A DNA stretch of 64,000 bases from positions 62,001 to 126,000 of the forward strand of contig JAIQFS010000004.1 in the NCBI GenBank assembly GCA_020073145.1, read 5' to 3'. Under the pieces are notes generated by a model, which did not search any database, was not told the DNA's origin, and worked only from the letters and a program-made list of their open reading frames with translations. This DNA comes from Terriglobia bacterium (GTDB taxonomy: Bacteria > Acidobacteriota > Terriglobia > Bryobacterales > Bryobacteraceae). Shown one piece after another: positions 26,146 to 34,320 of this stretch. A program made the translations under genes and the position numbers. Position 1 is the first letter of the stretch, and each line of letters opens with the position of its first letter.

Positions 26146-26499
26146 CTACTTCTTGTTCAGCTTGAGATTGATCACGGCTTCTTTGCGGTTGTCAAAGGAG
26201 CTCAGCGTCTTGGAGGGGCTGGCGGCGCCCTGATAGTCGGCTTTCAGTTCGTAGTCGATATCGGGGCTGAGGCCATTGAAATAGTAGAGGCCGTCTTCCT
26301 TCGTGATGAAGGAACGGATCTGCAGCGTTTTGGAATTCTTCAACTGGACCACCGCGCCGTTCACGGGGGCGTCCATAGCGGACGTGACCTCACCTTGCAC
26401 CATGCGGGTGTCGGCCTCACCCTTTTTCTTCTTTTGGGCGACTGTGGCGGGGACGGCGACCAACAAGGCCAGCGCCACGCAAATGCGGATTGCGGTCAT
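26146..26499 (-). CDS. Small secreted carboxypeptidase-regulatory-like (Ig-fold) protein
   Basis: The 117-residue product has a signal peptide (residues 1-21, TVAQ) and a single beta-sandwich domain. Its pattern MVQGEVTSAMDAPVNGAVVQL, then SFITKEDGLYYFNGL and YELKADYQG, matches the CarboxypepD_reg or CNA-B-like fold. A strong AGGAGG site precedes the ATG. It is the first gene of the run leading into the two kinases. Such lone domains are abundant in acidobacteria, often in envelope or TonB contexts; no specific role can be assigned. Confidence 0.75.
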   Translation of the reverse strand: MTAIRICVALALLVAVPATVAQKKKKGEADTRMVQGEVTSAMDAPVNGAVVQLKNSKTLQIRSFITKEDGLYYFNGLSPDIDYELKADYQGAASPSKTLSSFDNRKEAVINLKLNKK

Positions 26500-26545
26500 C
26501 GGACCCTCCTAAGAATTGGACGGGAACAGGGCATAGGGCGTTTCC

Positions 26546-26770
26546 CTACTTCCAATCCTCCTCGTCCCCTTCCTCTTCTTCTTCCTCCAGGAAAGCTTCG
26601 TCAGTTTCCTCTTCTTCCTCTTCGACGGCCTCGGGCGACTCCACTTCCAAGGGAGATGTGCCTACAACCCGGAGGTCCGCGCCACACTCGTCGCAACTAA
26701 TCGTGTCGCCTTCGTCGACGTCTTCCTCATCGACATCGATTTTGCCTTCGCATTTCGGACACGTGACCAT
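26546..26770 (-). CDS. LysW-like zinc ribbon protein with acidic tail
   Basis: The 74-residue protein begins MVTCPKCEGKIDVDEEDVDEG and continues DTISCDECGADLRVV, with the two CxxC pairs and the spacing of LysW/ArgW amino-group carrier proteins. An insert rich in Glu follows, and it ends EEDWK. Classic LysW ends EDWGE, where the last Glu carries the lysine or arginine intermediates; here the ending is DWK, so the carrier Glu is absent. No LysX, LysZ or other lysine-pathway gene is nearby. It may be a LysW relative with a different role. A GGGAGGAG ribosome site and a good promoter lie upstream. Confidence 0.8.
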   Translation of the reverse strand: MVTCPKCEGKIDVDEEDVDEGDTISCDECGADLRVVGTSPLEVESPEAVEEEEEETDEAFLEEEEEEGDEEDWK

Positions 26771-26790
26771 GAACTCCTCCCAATCTACCT

Positions 26791-26818
26791 ACTGTAATAC
26801 GACGCCAGCACTTTGCAA
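26791..26818 (-). promoter_or_regulatory. Promoter of the LysW-like gene
   Basis: On the minus strand TTGCAA (26818-26813) and TACAGT (26796-26791) are 16 bp apart, about 20 bases before the LysW-like ATG at 26770. This is one of the better sigma-70-like matches in the window. Confidence 0.5.
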
Positions 26819-27138
26819 GACCGATTTCGGGCCCTCAGCGGACGGGCGATTGGGCATTGCGTCGACGGGTGGCGGCCGGTAAGATGCCCTTCAACCCTAG
26901 ATCCTTGAAGAACTGTTGGTAATCCGTCTTCGAGACTCTGGACCATTTCGAGCCGGGTGACCGGCTGTCGACCGAACCGGGTCACCATCCCGCCAACGAA
27001 ATCCGCTGGCAGCGCCCATAGGGCAGCCAGACACTGGGCGGAGGAATCAAGCGGGTCCACGGCAAAATCGAGGGCGTCGGCGCTTCCGGGGACCTGGCTG
27101 ACCGCCTTCCCTCCAGCCAAACCGGCTCAGACCTCGCC

Positions 27139-27168
27139 CTGACCCCATTGTACCCGTAACGCTATAAT
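27139..27168 (+). promoter_or_regulatory. aceE promoter with consensus TATAAT
   Basis: CTGACC (27139-27144) and TATAAT (27163-27168) are 18 bp apart. The -10 element ends only ten bases before the aceE ATG, giving a leader of a few bases at most, though an AGGA just before the ATG could still act as a weak ribosome site. Confidence 0.5.
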
Positions 27169-27178
27169 AGGACGAGAC

Positions 27179-29854
27179 ATGCATCAAAAGCTCAACGAAA
27201 AGGTGGTGGACCTGGATCCCCAAGAGACGGCGGAATGGGTAGAAGCCCTGGATCAGGTATTGGACGAAGGTGGTCCGGACCGGGCTGCGTTCCTGCTGGA
27301 GCAGCTGACCGACCGGGCGCGTCTCAGCGGCGCGGAACTCCCCAACCTGCTCAACACGCCCTACGTCAACACGATTCGACCCGAGGAAGAGGTTCCGTAC
27401 CCCGGCGACCGGGCCATGGAACGGCGCATCAAGAGCCTGATCCGCTGGAATGCCATGGCGATGGTGGTGCGGCAGAACAAATACGACGCCGGCATCGGAG
27501 GCCACATCTCAACCTACGCCTCGCTGGCCACGCTGCTGGAAGTAGGATTCAACCACTTTTTCCACGCCAGCTACGGCGATGAGCCGGGCGATCTGGTGTA
27601 TTTTCAGGGCCACGCGTCCCCGGGCGTCTACGCCCGCGCGTTCCTGGAGGGGCGGCTGACCGAGGAGCACCTGAAGAACTTCCGCCACGAACTGCGCGAG
27701 CATCCGGGACTTTCGTCGTACCCGCACCCCTGGCTGATGCCGGACTTCTGGCGGTTTCCGACCGTCTCGATGGGCCTGGCGCCCATCAACGCCATCTACC
27801 AGGCGCGGTTCATGCGGTACCTGGAAAACCGAGGGCTGATCGCGCCGACACCGCGGAAAGTGTGGGCATTCTTAGGCGACGGGGAATCGGACGAGCCCGA
27901 ATCCATGGGGTCGATCACGCTGGCCTCGCGGGAGCGGCTGGATAACCTGATCTTCGTGGTCAATTGCAACCTGCAGCGGCTCGACGGCCCAGTGCGCGGC
28001 AACGGCAAGATCATTCAGGAACTCGAAGCCGCCTACCGGGGGGCGGGATGGAACGTGCTCAAGGTGATCTGGGGCTGCGATTGGGACACGCTGCTCGAAC
28101 GCGACACCACGGGGCTGCTGGAGAAGCGCATGGGCGAGGTGGTGGACGGCGAATATCAGACCTACATCACCAAGGACGGAGCGTACATCCGCAAGAATTT
28201 CTTCGGCAAGTACCCGGAGCTGCTCGACCTGGTTACCCACTTGAGCGACGAGGAACTGATGAAGCTGCGGCGCGGCGGGCACGACCCGCGCAAAGTGTAC
28301 AACGCCTACAAGGCCGCGGCGGAATCCACGGGGCAGCCGACCGTCATTCTGGCCCACACCATCAAAGGCTACGGAATGGGGGAGGCGGGCGAAGGCCGCA
28401 ACATCTCGCACCAGCAGAAGAAACTGAACGAGCAGGAGATCGCCAACTTCCGCTCGCGCTTCGAGATTTCCATTCCCGAGGAGGCGGCGCACAACGCCGC
28501 ATTCTTCCGGCCGCCCACGGACAGTCCGGAAATGGCTTATCTGCACGAGCGCCGGCGGCTGCTGGGCGGCTACATGCCCAAGCGGGCGGCGCCGGCCAGC
28601 AAGATTGAGGCGCCGCCGCTCGAATACCTGAAGGAGTCGCTCGAAGGATCGGGCGGGCGCGAAGTCTCCAGCACCATGGCGTTCGTCCGCATCCTGACGC
28701 TGCTCATGAAGCACGCGGAGTTGGGCAAGCGGGTGGTGCCGATCATCCCCGATGAAGCGCGCACGTTCGGCATGGAGTCGCTGTTCCGGCAATTCGGCAT
28801 TTACGCCAGCCAGGGCCAGTTGTACCAGCCGCACGACGCGGAGATGTTCCTGTACTACAAGGAATCGAAGGACGGGCAGATTCTGGAGGAAGGCATCACG
28901 GAAGCGGGCTCGATGGCGTCGTTTACAGCCGCAGGCCTGGCTTACGTCAACTACCGGATGGAGATGATTCCCTTCTTCATCTACTACTCGATGTTCGGAT
29001 TCCAAAGAGTGGGCGATCTGATCTGGGCGTTCGCCGACGCGCGGGGCAAAGGCTTCCTGTGCGGAGGAACGGCCGGGCGGACCACGCTTGCCGGCGAGGG
29101 CCTCCAACATCAGGACGGCCATAGTCTCGTGCTGGCGAGCACGGTACCAACCTGCGCCGCCTACGACCCGGCTTATGCCTTCGAGGTGGCGGTCATCGTA
29201 CAGGACGGCATCCGGCGCATGTATCAGGAGCGGGAGGACCGGTTCTACTACCTCACGCTGTACAACGAAAACTACCCGATGCCGGCCATGCCGGCGAACC
29301 TCAACCCCGACGGAATTCTGAAAGGCATGTACCGTTTCCAGGCGGCCGAAAAGGGCAAGGCGAAGGTACAGCTTTTTGGAAGCGGAGCGATTCTCAATGA
29401 AGCGCTGCGCGCGCAGCAGATCCTGGCGGAAAAATACAGTCTTGCGGCGGATGTGTGGAGCGTGACCAGCTACAACGAACTGCGCCGCGAAGCCTTGACC
29501 GTGGAACGTTGGAACCGCTTGCATCCGGATCAGCCGGAGCGAAAGCCGTATGTAGTGGAGGCACTCACCGGGGCCGAGGGGCCGATCGTGGCGGCCACCG
29601 ATTACATGAAGGTGGTGGCGGACCAGATCGCGCCGTGGCTGGACGGCCGCATGGAAACCTTGGGCACCGATGGTTTCGGACGCAGTGAGAACCGCGAATA
29701 CCTGAGGCGGCACTTCGAAATCAACGCCGAATCCATTGTAGCGGCGGCGTTGTCACGCCTGGCGCGAGACGGCAAGTTCGACCCCAAGAAGGCCAAAGCG
29801 GCCTTTACAGAGTTGGGCGTCGACACGGAAAAGGGCGACCCCGCGCGGGCGTAG
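27179..29854 (+). CDS. aceE: Pyruvate dehydrogenase E1 component, homodimeric type
   Basis: The 891-residue product matches the single-chain E1 of the pyruvate dehydrogenase complex in length and order. It has YNTPYVNTI-like [19 protein letters not shown] near the start, the His-rich [20 protein letters not shown], and the thiamine-diphosphate motif [10 protein letters not shown] running to [20 protein letters not shown]. Further on are [17 protein letters not shown] and ENYPMPAMP. It decarboxylates pyruvate and transfers the acetyl group to E2 lipoyl groups in the cytosol. No aceF or lpd gene is present within the window, so the rest of the complex must be encoded elsewhere. Confidence 0.96.
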   Translation: MHQKLNEKVVDLDPQETAEWVEALDQVLDEGGPDRAAFLLEQLTDRARLSGAELPNLLNTPYVNTIRPEEEVPYPGDRAMERRIKSLIRWNAMAMVVRQNKYDAGIGGHISTYASLATLLEVGFNHFFHASYGDEPGDLVYFQGHASPGVYARAFLEGRLTEEHLKNFRHELREHPGLSSYPHPWLMPDFWRFPTVSMGLAPINAIYQARFMRYLENRGLIAPTPRKVWAFLGDGESDEPESMGSITLASRERLDNLIFVVNCNLQRLDGPVRGNGKIIQELEAAYRGAGWNVLKVIWGCDWDTLLERDTTGLLEKRMGEVVDGEYQTYITKDGAYIRKNFFGKYPELLDLVTHLSDEELMKLRRGGHDPRKVYNAYKAAAESTGQPTVILAHTIKGYGMGEAGEGRNISHQQKKLNEQEIANFRSRFEISIPEEAAHNAAFFRPPTDSPEMAYLHERRRLLGGYMPKRAAPASKIEAPPLEYLKESLEGSGGREVSSTMAFVRILTLLMKHAELGKRVVPIIPDEARTFGMESLFRQFGIYASQGQLYQPHDAEMFLYYKESKDGQILEEGITEAGSMASFTAAGLAYVNYRMEMIPFFIYYSMFGFQRVGDLIWAFADARGKGFLCGGTAGRTTLAGEGLQHQDGHSLVLASTVPTCAAYDPAYAFEVAVIVQDGIRRMYQEREDRFYYLTLYNENYPMPAMPANLNPDGILKGMYRFQAAEKGKAKVQLFGSGAILNEALRAQQILAEKYSLAADVWSVTSYNELRREALTVERWNRLHPDQPERKPYVVEALTGAEGPIVAATDYMKVVADQIAPWLDGRMETLGTDGFGRSENREYLRRHFEINAESIVAAALSRLARDGKFDPKKAKAAFTELGVDTEKGDPARA

Positions 29855-29879
29855 AGGCCAAGCCTGGCGGCATCAGACG

Positions 29880-30917
29880 TCACGCCGACGGCGCCACAAT
29901 CATCTTGCCCACGCCGTCGGCATAAGCTTCGGCAATGGAAAACGCCTCGCCAATGCGATCGAGCGGGCGTCTGTGGGTCAGCAGCGGCGAGAACCAATCG
30001 GGGTGCTGCGCTAACAATTCCAGAGCGGAGCCGGACTCGCGGTTGGAACGGCGCACGTTGAACAAGGCGAGTTCCTTGCGGCGCATGGGCGAGGTCTCGA
30101 AGGGAATGACGGGATGGGAATGGATGCCGGTCAAGACCACACGGCCGCCGTTGCGCGCGGCTCGAATGGCTTGATTGGTCGTCTCGCCGCGGGCGGCGCA
30201 GTCGATGGCGCAATCGACGCCGCGGCCTGCGGTGTCGGCAAGGATCTGTCGCACGGGGTCGGCGGGACCGGGATCGAGCGTGGCCCCGGCACCCATCTGG
30301 CGGGCCATCTCGCGCCGATGGGCGATTGGCTCGACCACCCAGATGCGGCCCGACCCGGCAGCCCGCAGGCAGGCGATGGTGAGCAGCCCGATCGGCCCGG
30401 CGCCGAAGACGGCCACCGTCTCGCCGCGGCCGATGGCGGCGAACTGCATGGAGTGGAGCGCCACGGCCAGCGGCTCCACCAGCGATCCTACCTCCAGGGA
30501 GACGTGCGCGGGCAGCGCCAGAAGGTTGACGGCCGGCAGATTGATGCGCTCCCGAAAGAATCCGGGCTCTCCCGGGTTGCTGAGGAACCGGAGGTTGGCG
30601 CAAATATTATGGCGGCCTGCGAGACAGTATTCGCAGTGGTAGCAGTACAAAGCAGGCTCGAGCGCCGCACGGTCTCCGGGCGACCAGCCGGTGACACCGG
30701 CCCCGGTCTTCACCACCGTGCCTGCGGGCTCATGACCGAGCACCATGGGATACCGGCATGGAGTATCGCCGATAGCGCCTTCCCCATAGGCGTGCAGATC
30801 GGAGCCGCAAATGCCCACCGCCTCCACGCGCAGCTGGATCTCGCCGGGCGCGGGATCGGCGATTTCCCGGGATTCCACGCGGAACTCGCGAGGCGCGGTC
30901 AATTCGGCGACGAGCAT
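29880..30917 (-). CDS. Zinc-dependent MDR alcohol/polyol dehydrogenase
   Basis: The 345-residue protein has the medium-chain dehydrogenase layout. The catalytic zinc site includes Cys in GICGSDLHAYGEG and His-Glu in VLGHEPAGTV. The structural zinc loop has four Cys in CYHCEYCLAGRHNIC. The NAD(P) motif is VAVFGAGPIGLLTI near residue 170. The pattern is closest to sorbitol, threonine or galactitol dehydrogenases; the substrate is not certain. It is divergent from the next gene with just 18 bp between the two ATGs. TATCTT lies five bases before its ATG. Confidence 0.88.
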   Translation of the reverse strand: MLVAELTAPREFRVESREIADPAPGEIQLRVEAVGICGSDLHAYGEGAIGDTPCRYPMVLGHEPAGTVVKTGAGVTGWSPGDRAALEPALYCYHCEYCLAGRHNICANLRFLSNPGEPGFFRERINLPAVNLLALPAHVSLEVGSLVEPLAVALHSMQFAAIGRGETVAVFGAGPIGLLTIACLRAAGSGRIWVVEPIAHRREMARQMGAGATLDPGPADPVRQILADTAGRGVDCAIDCAARGETTNQAIRAARNGGRVVLTGIHSHPVIPFETSPMRRKELALFNVRRSNRESGSALELLAQHPDWFSPLLTHRRPLDRIGEAFSIAEAYADGVGKMIVAPSA

Positions 30918-30935
30918 GGTTTAAGATACCTTTAG
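30918..30935. promoter_or_regulatory. 18-bp divergent start region
   Basis: Only 18 bp separate the dehydrogenase ATG (30917, minus) from the ATG at 30936 (plus). TAAGAT (30922-30927) ends eight bases before the plus-strand start; on the minus strand TATCTT overlaps it and ends five bases before the ATG. There is no room for ribosome sites beyond this, so both mRNAs are probably leaderless. Confidence 0.35.
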
Positions 30936-31316
30936 ATGATCAATTTTCGCCAGTTCGAAGCGGGTCCCGATCCATTCGGCCGCAAATACCAGATCCTGTT
31001 TAAGTGGCTGCAGACCGCCATCTCGATCCGGCACGCCGACACGGTGGACGTGAAGTTCGTGCTGGTGGACGAGAACGGCGCGCAGACTCAGAAGACCATT
31101 GCGCTGCCGCACGCGGATTTGCAGCGCGTGTGCCGGGAAACGGTCCGGAGCCTGGACGATCCGTGGTGCGCCCGCATCGCAGCCATGCACCTGCAGCATC
31201 TCATCGAGACCGGCGAAGACATGGAAAAGGATCTGGTGACCATGCTGCCCGCCGATCTCAGACGCCATGCGGACGGGCTTCGGCGTGCCGAGCAAACGGC
31301 CGTCAGCGCTGGTTAG
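30936..31316 (+). CDS. Conserved hypothetical protein
   Basis: The 126-residue product begins MINFRQFEAGPDPFGRKYQI and contains FKWLQTAISIRHADTVDVKFVL and a Leu-rich helix AAMHLQHLIETGEDMEKDLVTM. It is neutral to acidic, has no signal peptide or membrane helix, and looks like a small cytosolic alpha/beta protein. I do not recognise a family. The steady codon use and the tight placement against the dehydrogenase start support it as a real gene. Confidence 0.6.
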   Translation: MINFRQFEAGPDPFGRKYQILFKWLQTAISIRHADTVDVKFVLVDENGAQTQKTIALPHADLQRVCRETVRSLDDPWCARIAAMHLQHLIETGEDMEKDLVTMLPADLRRHADGLRRAEQTAVSAG

Positions 31317-31493
31317 GTTCGCCGAGTTCGGGGGGATGTCCGGGTTTCCTGGGTTTGGGTTCTTCCCGATGAAACTCCTCGGATAGCCCTAGCAGTACCA
31401 TCGCCACCTTTTGCCAACCGAGTTTCCCACCTACCCGTACGAGGCACGCAGCCCCGATGCCCGGGAAGACTCGTCGGTGAGCGGCTGGAAGTG

Positions 31494-31499
31494 TATAAT
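31494..31499 (+). promoter_or_regulatory. Putative -10 element (TATAAT) before the CHAD gene
   Basis: A perfect TATAAT lies 59 bases before the ATG at 31559. The -35 region is weak. The 242-bp gap around it (31317-31558) holds no other feature I can support. Confidence 0.4.
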
Positions 31500-31558
31500 C
31501 GGGTTCTGCCACCAATCAGGGCTGCCGCCGTGCAGAATCTGAAGGGCATCTGAAAGCC

Positions 31559-32485
31559 ATGGAAGCCGGCGCCCGCGACTTTGCATCGAAGTATCTGGTC
31601 AAACAGTTGGATCGCGTTGCTTTTCAAGTGAGCACCGCAATCGCGCGGCGCGATACCGAGGCCATTCACGACCTGAGAGTCGCCATGCGCAGGTTCGCGC
31701 AGGGCCTGGTGGTGTTCCGGCCGCATGTTGGCTCCAGGAAGCCGAAGAAGATCCGGCGAGCGCTGAAGCAGGTCATGGAACTTGCCGGCGCCGTGCGGGA
31801 TTACGACGTTGCCTTGGGATTTGTGTCGAAAATGGGTTCGCCCTATGCCGCCCGGCTTCGCAAGGCGCTGGGAGTGGAGCGCAAAAACGCCGAGCGCGAA
31901 CTCATCGAGAGCCTGAAGCACTGGGTGGCGCGAAAGACTTCGCGCAAGTGGCGGGAGGAACTGGAAGGGGCGCACTTTACGCGAATCCCCGACGAATTGA
32001 CGCCGGCCGAAATCGCCGGCGGCGAACTGCCCCGCATGGCCACGGCGTTCCTGGCGTGGGGCGAGCGCGCGGCCCGCACCAAATCATCGGCGGAAGAACT
32101 GCATCAATTCCGGCTCGCGGCAAAAAAGTTCCGCTACACACTCGAAATCTTCGCGGTTCTTTACCAGCAAAGTATCGAGATGTGGCTGCCACTGCTCAAG
32201 AAGGTACAGCAGCTCTTGGGCCGCATCAATGACTGCAGCAGTTTCCGGCGCCTGTTGTCTCGCCTCGGCAGACACCCGAAACTGGAGGCGCAGTTGAAAC
32301 TCAAAGAACGGCGGAGAACGGCCGAGTTTCGACGCTTCTGGACGCGCGAGGTTTCCGAATCCGCGGAAATTCAGCAGCGCGTGGAGCTGTTGCGACAACC
32401 GGCTGATTCCAGCCGTCCCCTCAAGAGGCCCGCCGGGCGCAGTTTGTCGTCACGCGGCGAACTCGTCTTAGTGGCGCACGCCTAG
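31559..32485 (+). CDS. CHAD domain protein (polyphosphate-binding)
   Basis: The 308-residue protein is almost all helix and carries the paired His/Arg-rich repeats of the CHAD domain: EAIHDLRVAMRRFAQGLVVF (residues about 35-54) and EELHQFRLAAKKFRYTLEIF (about 178-197). These basic helices form the positively charged channel that binds inorganic polyphosphate in the family. No CYTH triphosphatase domain is fused. It lies directly before the phosphate-signalling locus, which fits a role in polyphosphate handling. It ends in a shared CTAG with a small convergent gene. Confidence 0.88.
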   Translation: MEAGARDFASKYLVKQLDRVAFQVSTAIARRDTEAIHDLRVAMRRFAQGLVVFRPHVGSRKPKKIRRALKQVMELAGAVRDYDVALGFVSKMGSPYAARLRKALGVERKNAERELIESLKHWVARKTSRKWREELEGAHFTRIPDELTPAEIAGGELPRMATAFLAWGERAARTKSSAEELHQFRLAAKKFRYTLEIFAVLYQQSIEMWLPLLKKVQQLLGRINDCSSFRRLLSRLGRHPKLEAQLKLKERRRTAEFRRFWTREVSESAEIQQRVELLRQPADSSRPLKRPAGRSLSSRGELVLVAHA

Positions 32486-32601
32486 GAAGAAGGCCCGTGA
32501 GAGATTCCGCCCCAACGGCGGCCGCGACGGCCATAGGTTACTGCGTGGTAGAGGATGATGGCTACTGGGATCAGGAGCAGAGCAACCGCTAGGATATTCA
32601 T
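32482..32601 (-). CDS. Small single-span membrane protein (39 residues)
   Basis: This short frame encodes an N-terminal helix NILAVALLLIPVAIILYHAV (residues 2-21) followed by a basic, Gly-rich tail TYGRRGRRWGGISHGPSS. The helix-then-positive-charge layout predicts one membrane span with the C-terminus in the cytoplasm. A GGAA site lies about nine bases before the ATG at 32601. Its stop shares the CTAG palindrome with the CHAD gene's stop. It resembles other small envelope-stress or kinase-modulating membrane peptides only in general form; no family is recognised. Coding status is inferred. Confidence 0.5.
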   Translation of the reverse strand: MNILAVALLLIPVAIILYHAVTYGRRGRRWGGISHGPSS

Positions 32602-32745
32602 CGGCAGGTTCCGATTGCGTCTATTAGCACCCTACAACGGTAACTCCTTTCAGCAGGCAGCTCGATCGCAGCCCTCCCGCAGTTGTATGGTTTCGCACAT
32701 CGCGGCCCGCATGTGACGAAGGCCGGGCGGTTCCGGGGCCCGTGC

Positions 32746-32751
32746 TACTAT
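32746..32751 (+). promoter_or_regulatory. Putative -10 element (TACTAT) of phoR
   Basis: TACTAT ends 16 bases before the phoR ATG. The same hexamer, with the preceding TGC, occurs before the CDGSH gene at 63796. No good -35 element is visible. Confidence 0.3.
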
Positions 32752-32767
32752 TGGGCAACTTCGAGCG

Positions 32768-34129
32768 ATGACATCGATTTCGCGGAGGACCGTCGCGGCG
32801 GCGGCAGTCGCAATCGTACCGGTGATGGTGACCATCGCGATTTGGTCGCCAAGTCCCATCGCGCGGTGGCTAGTGCTGGTTTGGGGAACGATCGCACTGG
32901 CGGTGGCGTGGGCGACGGCACGGTCTCTATCCCGAAGGATCTCGGACCTGACCCGTTTCGCCAACGACCTGCCCAACCCGGGTTCCGTACGTCTGCGACT
33001 GCGTTTCCATGACGATGAGCTGGGAGAACTGGCCCGTTCGCTTTCCCGCACCGCGCCCCAAGTGGACGCCGTGCTCCAGGGGCTCAGCACCGAGTTGGCC
33101 CGCCGCGAAGCCATTCTGGCAAGCATGACGGAAGCGGTGCTGGCGGTGGACGCGAAACTCAACATCTCTTTCTGCAACGATGCTTTTGTCCAGGTGGTGG
33201 GGCACCCCATCGCTGAAGGGATTCCGCTGATCAAGGTATTTCGCGATCCGGGGTTATTCCAGGTCTTGCGACGCGTGATCGACTCCGGCGAAACGATCCG
33301 GCGGCGGTTGAGCATCTCGGTGCAGGCGGACCGCTGGTTTGACGTGTACGCCACGGCGCTGGGAAACCACCCGACAACGCCCGGCGCCTTAGCCATCCTC
33401 CAAGATGTCACGCCGGCAGAGCGGATGGAGCGGGCCCAGCGTGATTTCGTCGCGAATGTGTCGCATGAATTCCGAACTCCGTTGGCCACCATCACGGGCT
33501 GCGCGGAAACGTTGCTCGACGGAGCACTCGACGACCACGAGAACCGGCGCAAATTCCTGGAGGTGATTCACGCCAACAGCGTCCGGCTCACCAACATCGC
33601 GGCCGACCTGATCACTTTGTCGCAACTGGACGGCGGCGGGCCGCGCTCGGAGCCGGCGCCCATCTCCGTGGAAGAAGTGATTGCCGGCGCCCTTCATGTC
33701 ATGGAACCGGTGGCCGGTATGCACGGCATCCGGATCCGGGCGGACGAGATCTGCGCGTCCCGGATCTTGGGGCATCGAATCGCCTTCGAACACGCTTTCT
33801 TGAATTTGTTGGACAACGCCATCAAGTTCAGCAGGCCCCCTGGCGAGGTGGTGGTTCGAGCGGTCGTCAGCGAAGATGAGCATGTGGAAATCTCGGTGTC
33901 GGATTCTGGGATTGGGATACCGGCTGAGGAATTATCCCGCATCTTCGAGCGCTTTTATCGTGTGGACAAGGCGCGCTCGCGTCAAATTGGCGGGACCGGC
34001 CTGGGGTTGTCGATCGTCCGGCACGCGGTGGAGCGGATGCACGGCGTGGTGCGGGTGGAAAGCCAGTTGGGACAAGGCTCCTGTTTCACGATCGCCGTGC
34101 CGCGTTATGTCGAGGGACCGAGTTCTTAA
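32768..34129 (+). CDS. phoR: Phosphate-regulon-type sensor histidine kinase PhoR
   Basis: The 453-residue protein has two close N-terminal membrane helices (about 8-25 and 31-49) with almost no periplasmic loop, a short HAMP-like part, a PAS domain (about 111-215, ILASMTEAVLAVDAKLNISF) and the kinase core. HisKA has the phospho-acceptor His233 in NVSHEFRTPLATI. The ATPase has NLLDNAIKFS, VSDSGIGIPAEE and GGTGLGLSIVRHA. The lack of a sensory loop is typical of PhoR, which senses via PstSCAB and PhoU. It is upstream of the porin and pst genes. No phoB gene is adjacent. Confidence 0.88.
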   Translation: MTSISRRTVAAAAVAIVPVMVTIAIWSPSPIARWLVLVWGTIALAVAWATARSLSRRISDLTRFANDLPNPGSVRLRLRFHDDELGELARSLSRTAPQVDAVLQGLSTELARREAILASMTEAVLAVDAKLNISFCNDAFVQVVGHPIAEGIPLIKVFRDPGLFQVLRRVIDSGETIRRRLSISVQADRWFDVYATALGNHPTTPGALAILQDVTPAERMERAQRDFVANVSHEFRTPLATITGCAETLLDGALDDHENRRKFLEVIHANSVRLTNIAADLITLSQLDGGGPRSEPAPISVEEVIAGALHVMEPVAGMHGIRIRADEICASRILGHRIAFEHAFLNLLDNAIKFSRPPGEVVVRAVVSEDEHVEISVSDSGIGIPAEELSRIFERFYRVDKARSRQIGGTGLGLSIVRHAVERMHGVVRVESQLGQGSCFTIAVPRYVEGPSS

Positions 34130-34163
34130 CCGGACAGTCATCGTAAAATAACAATCCTTACGT
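34123..34163 (+). promoter_or_regulatory. Possible Pho box before the porin gene
   Basis: Units with an 11-bp period can be aligned as TNTTAAC-type repeats: TTAAC (34126-34130), GTCAT (34137-34141) and ATAAC (34148-34152), the middle one as CAGTCAT, six of seven bases of the E. coli CTGTCAT unit. It starts inside the end of phoR and lies about 170 bp before the porin ATG. The match is weaker than the pstS repeat. Confidence 0.35.
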
Positions 34164-34320
34164 ACTCTCATTCCTTAACTCCCTTTGGATGCAATTTGGG
34201 TTGCGATCACGCGGGTCCGAAGCTGCCGTGTGCCTCCATTTGCCGCCAGGGAGTTGCGCCAGACCGACGCGGGTTAACGAGGGCTGACGCTGGCCCTCTC
34301 CTGAAGAGAAGAAAGGAACT

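Larger units (their letters stand above)
26771..27178. other. 408-bp divergent intergenic region
   Basis: Between the LysW-like gene and aceE. It holds the two promoters listed separately. A 111-codon minus-strand frame (26785-27120) has no recognisable motif or ribosome site, and I do not call it. Nothing else could be identified. Confidence 0.5.

Noticed and set aside
26785-27120. 111-codon minus-strand open frame between the LysW-like gene and aceE
   Set aside because: No ribosome site, no motif, odd composition, and it overlaps both divergent promoters.
31303-31515. 70-codon minus-strand frame before the CHAD gene, considered as a transposase remnant
   Set aside because: No transposase motif, no inverted repeats, and it overlaps the end of the hypothetical gene.
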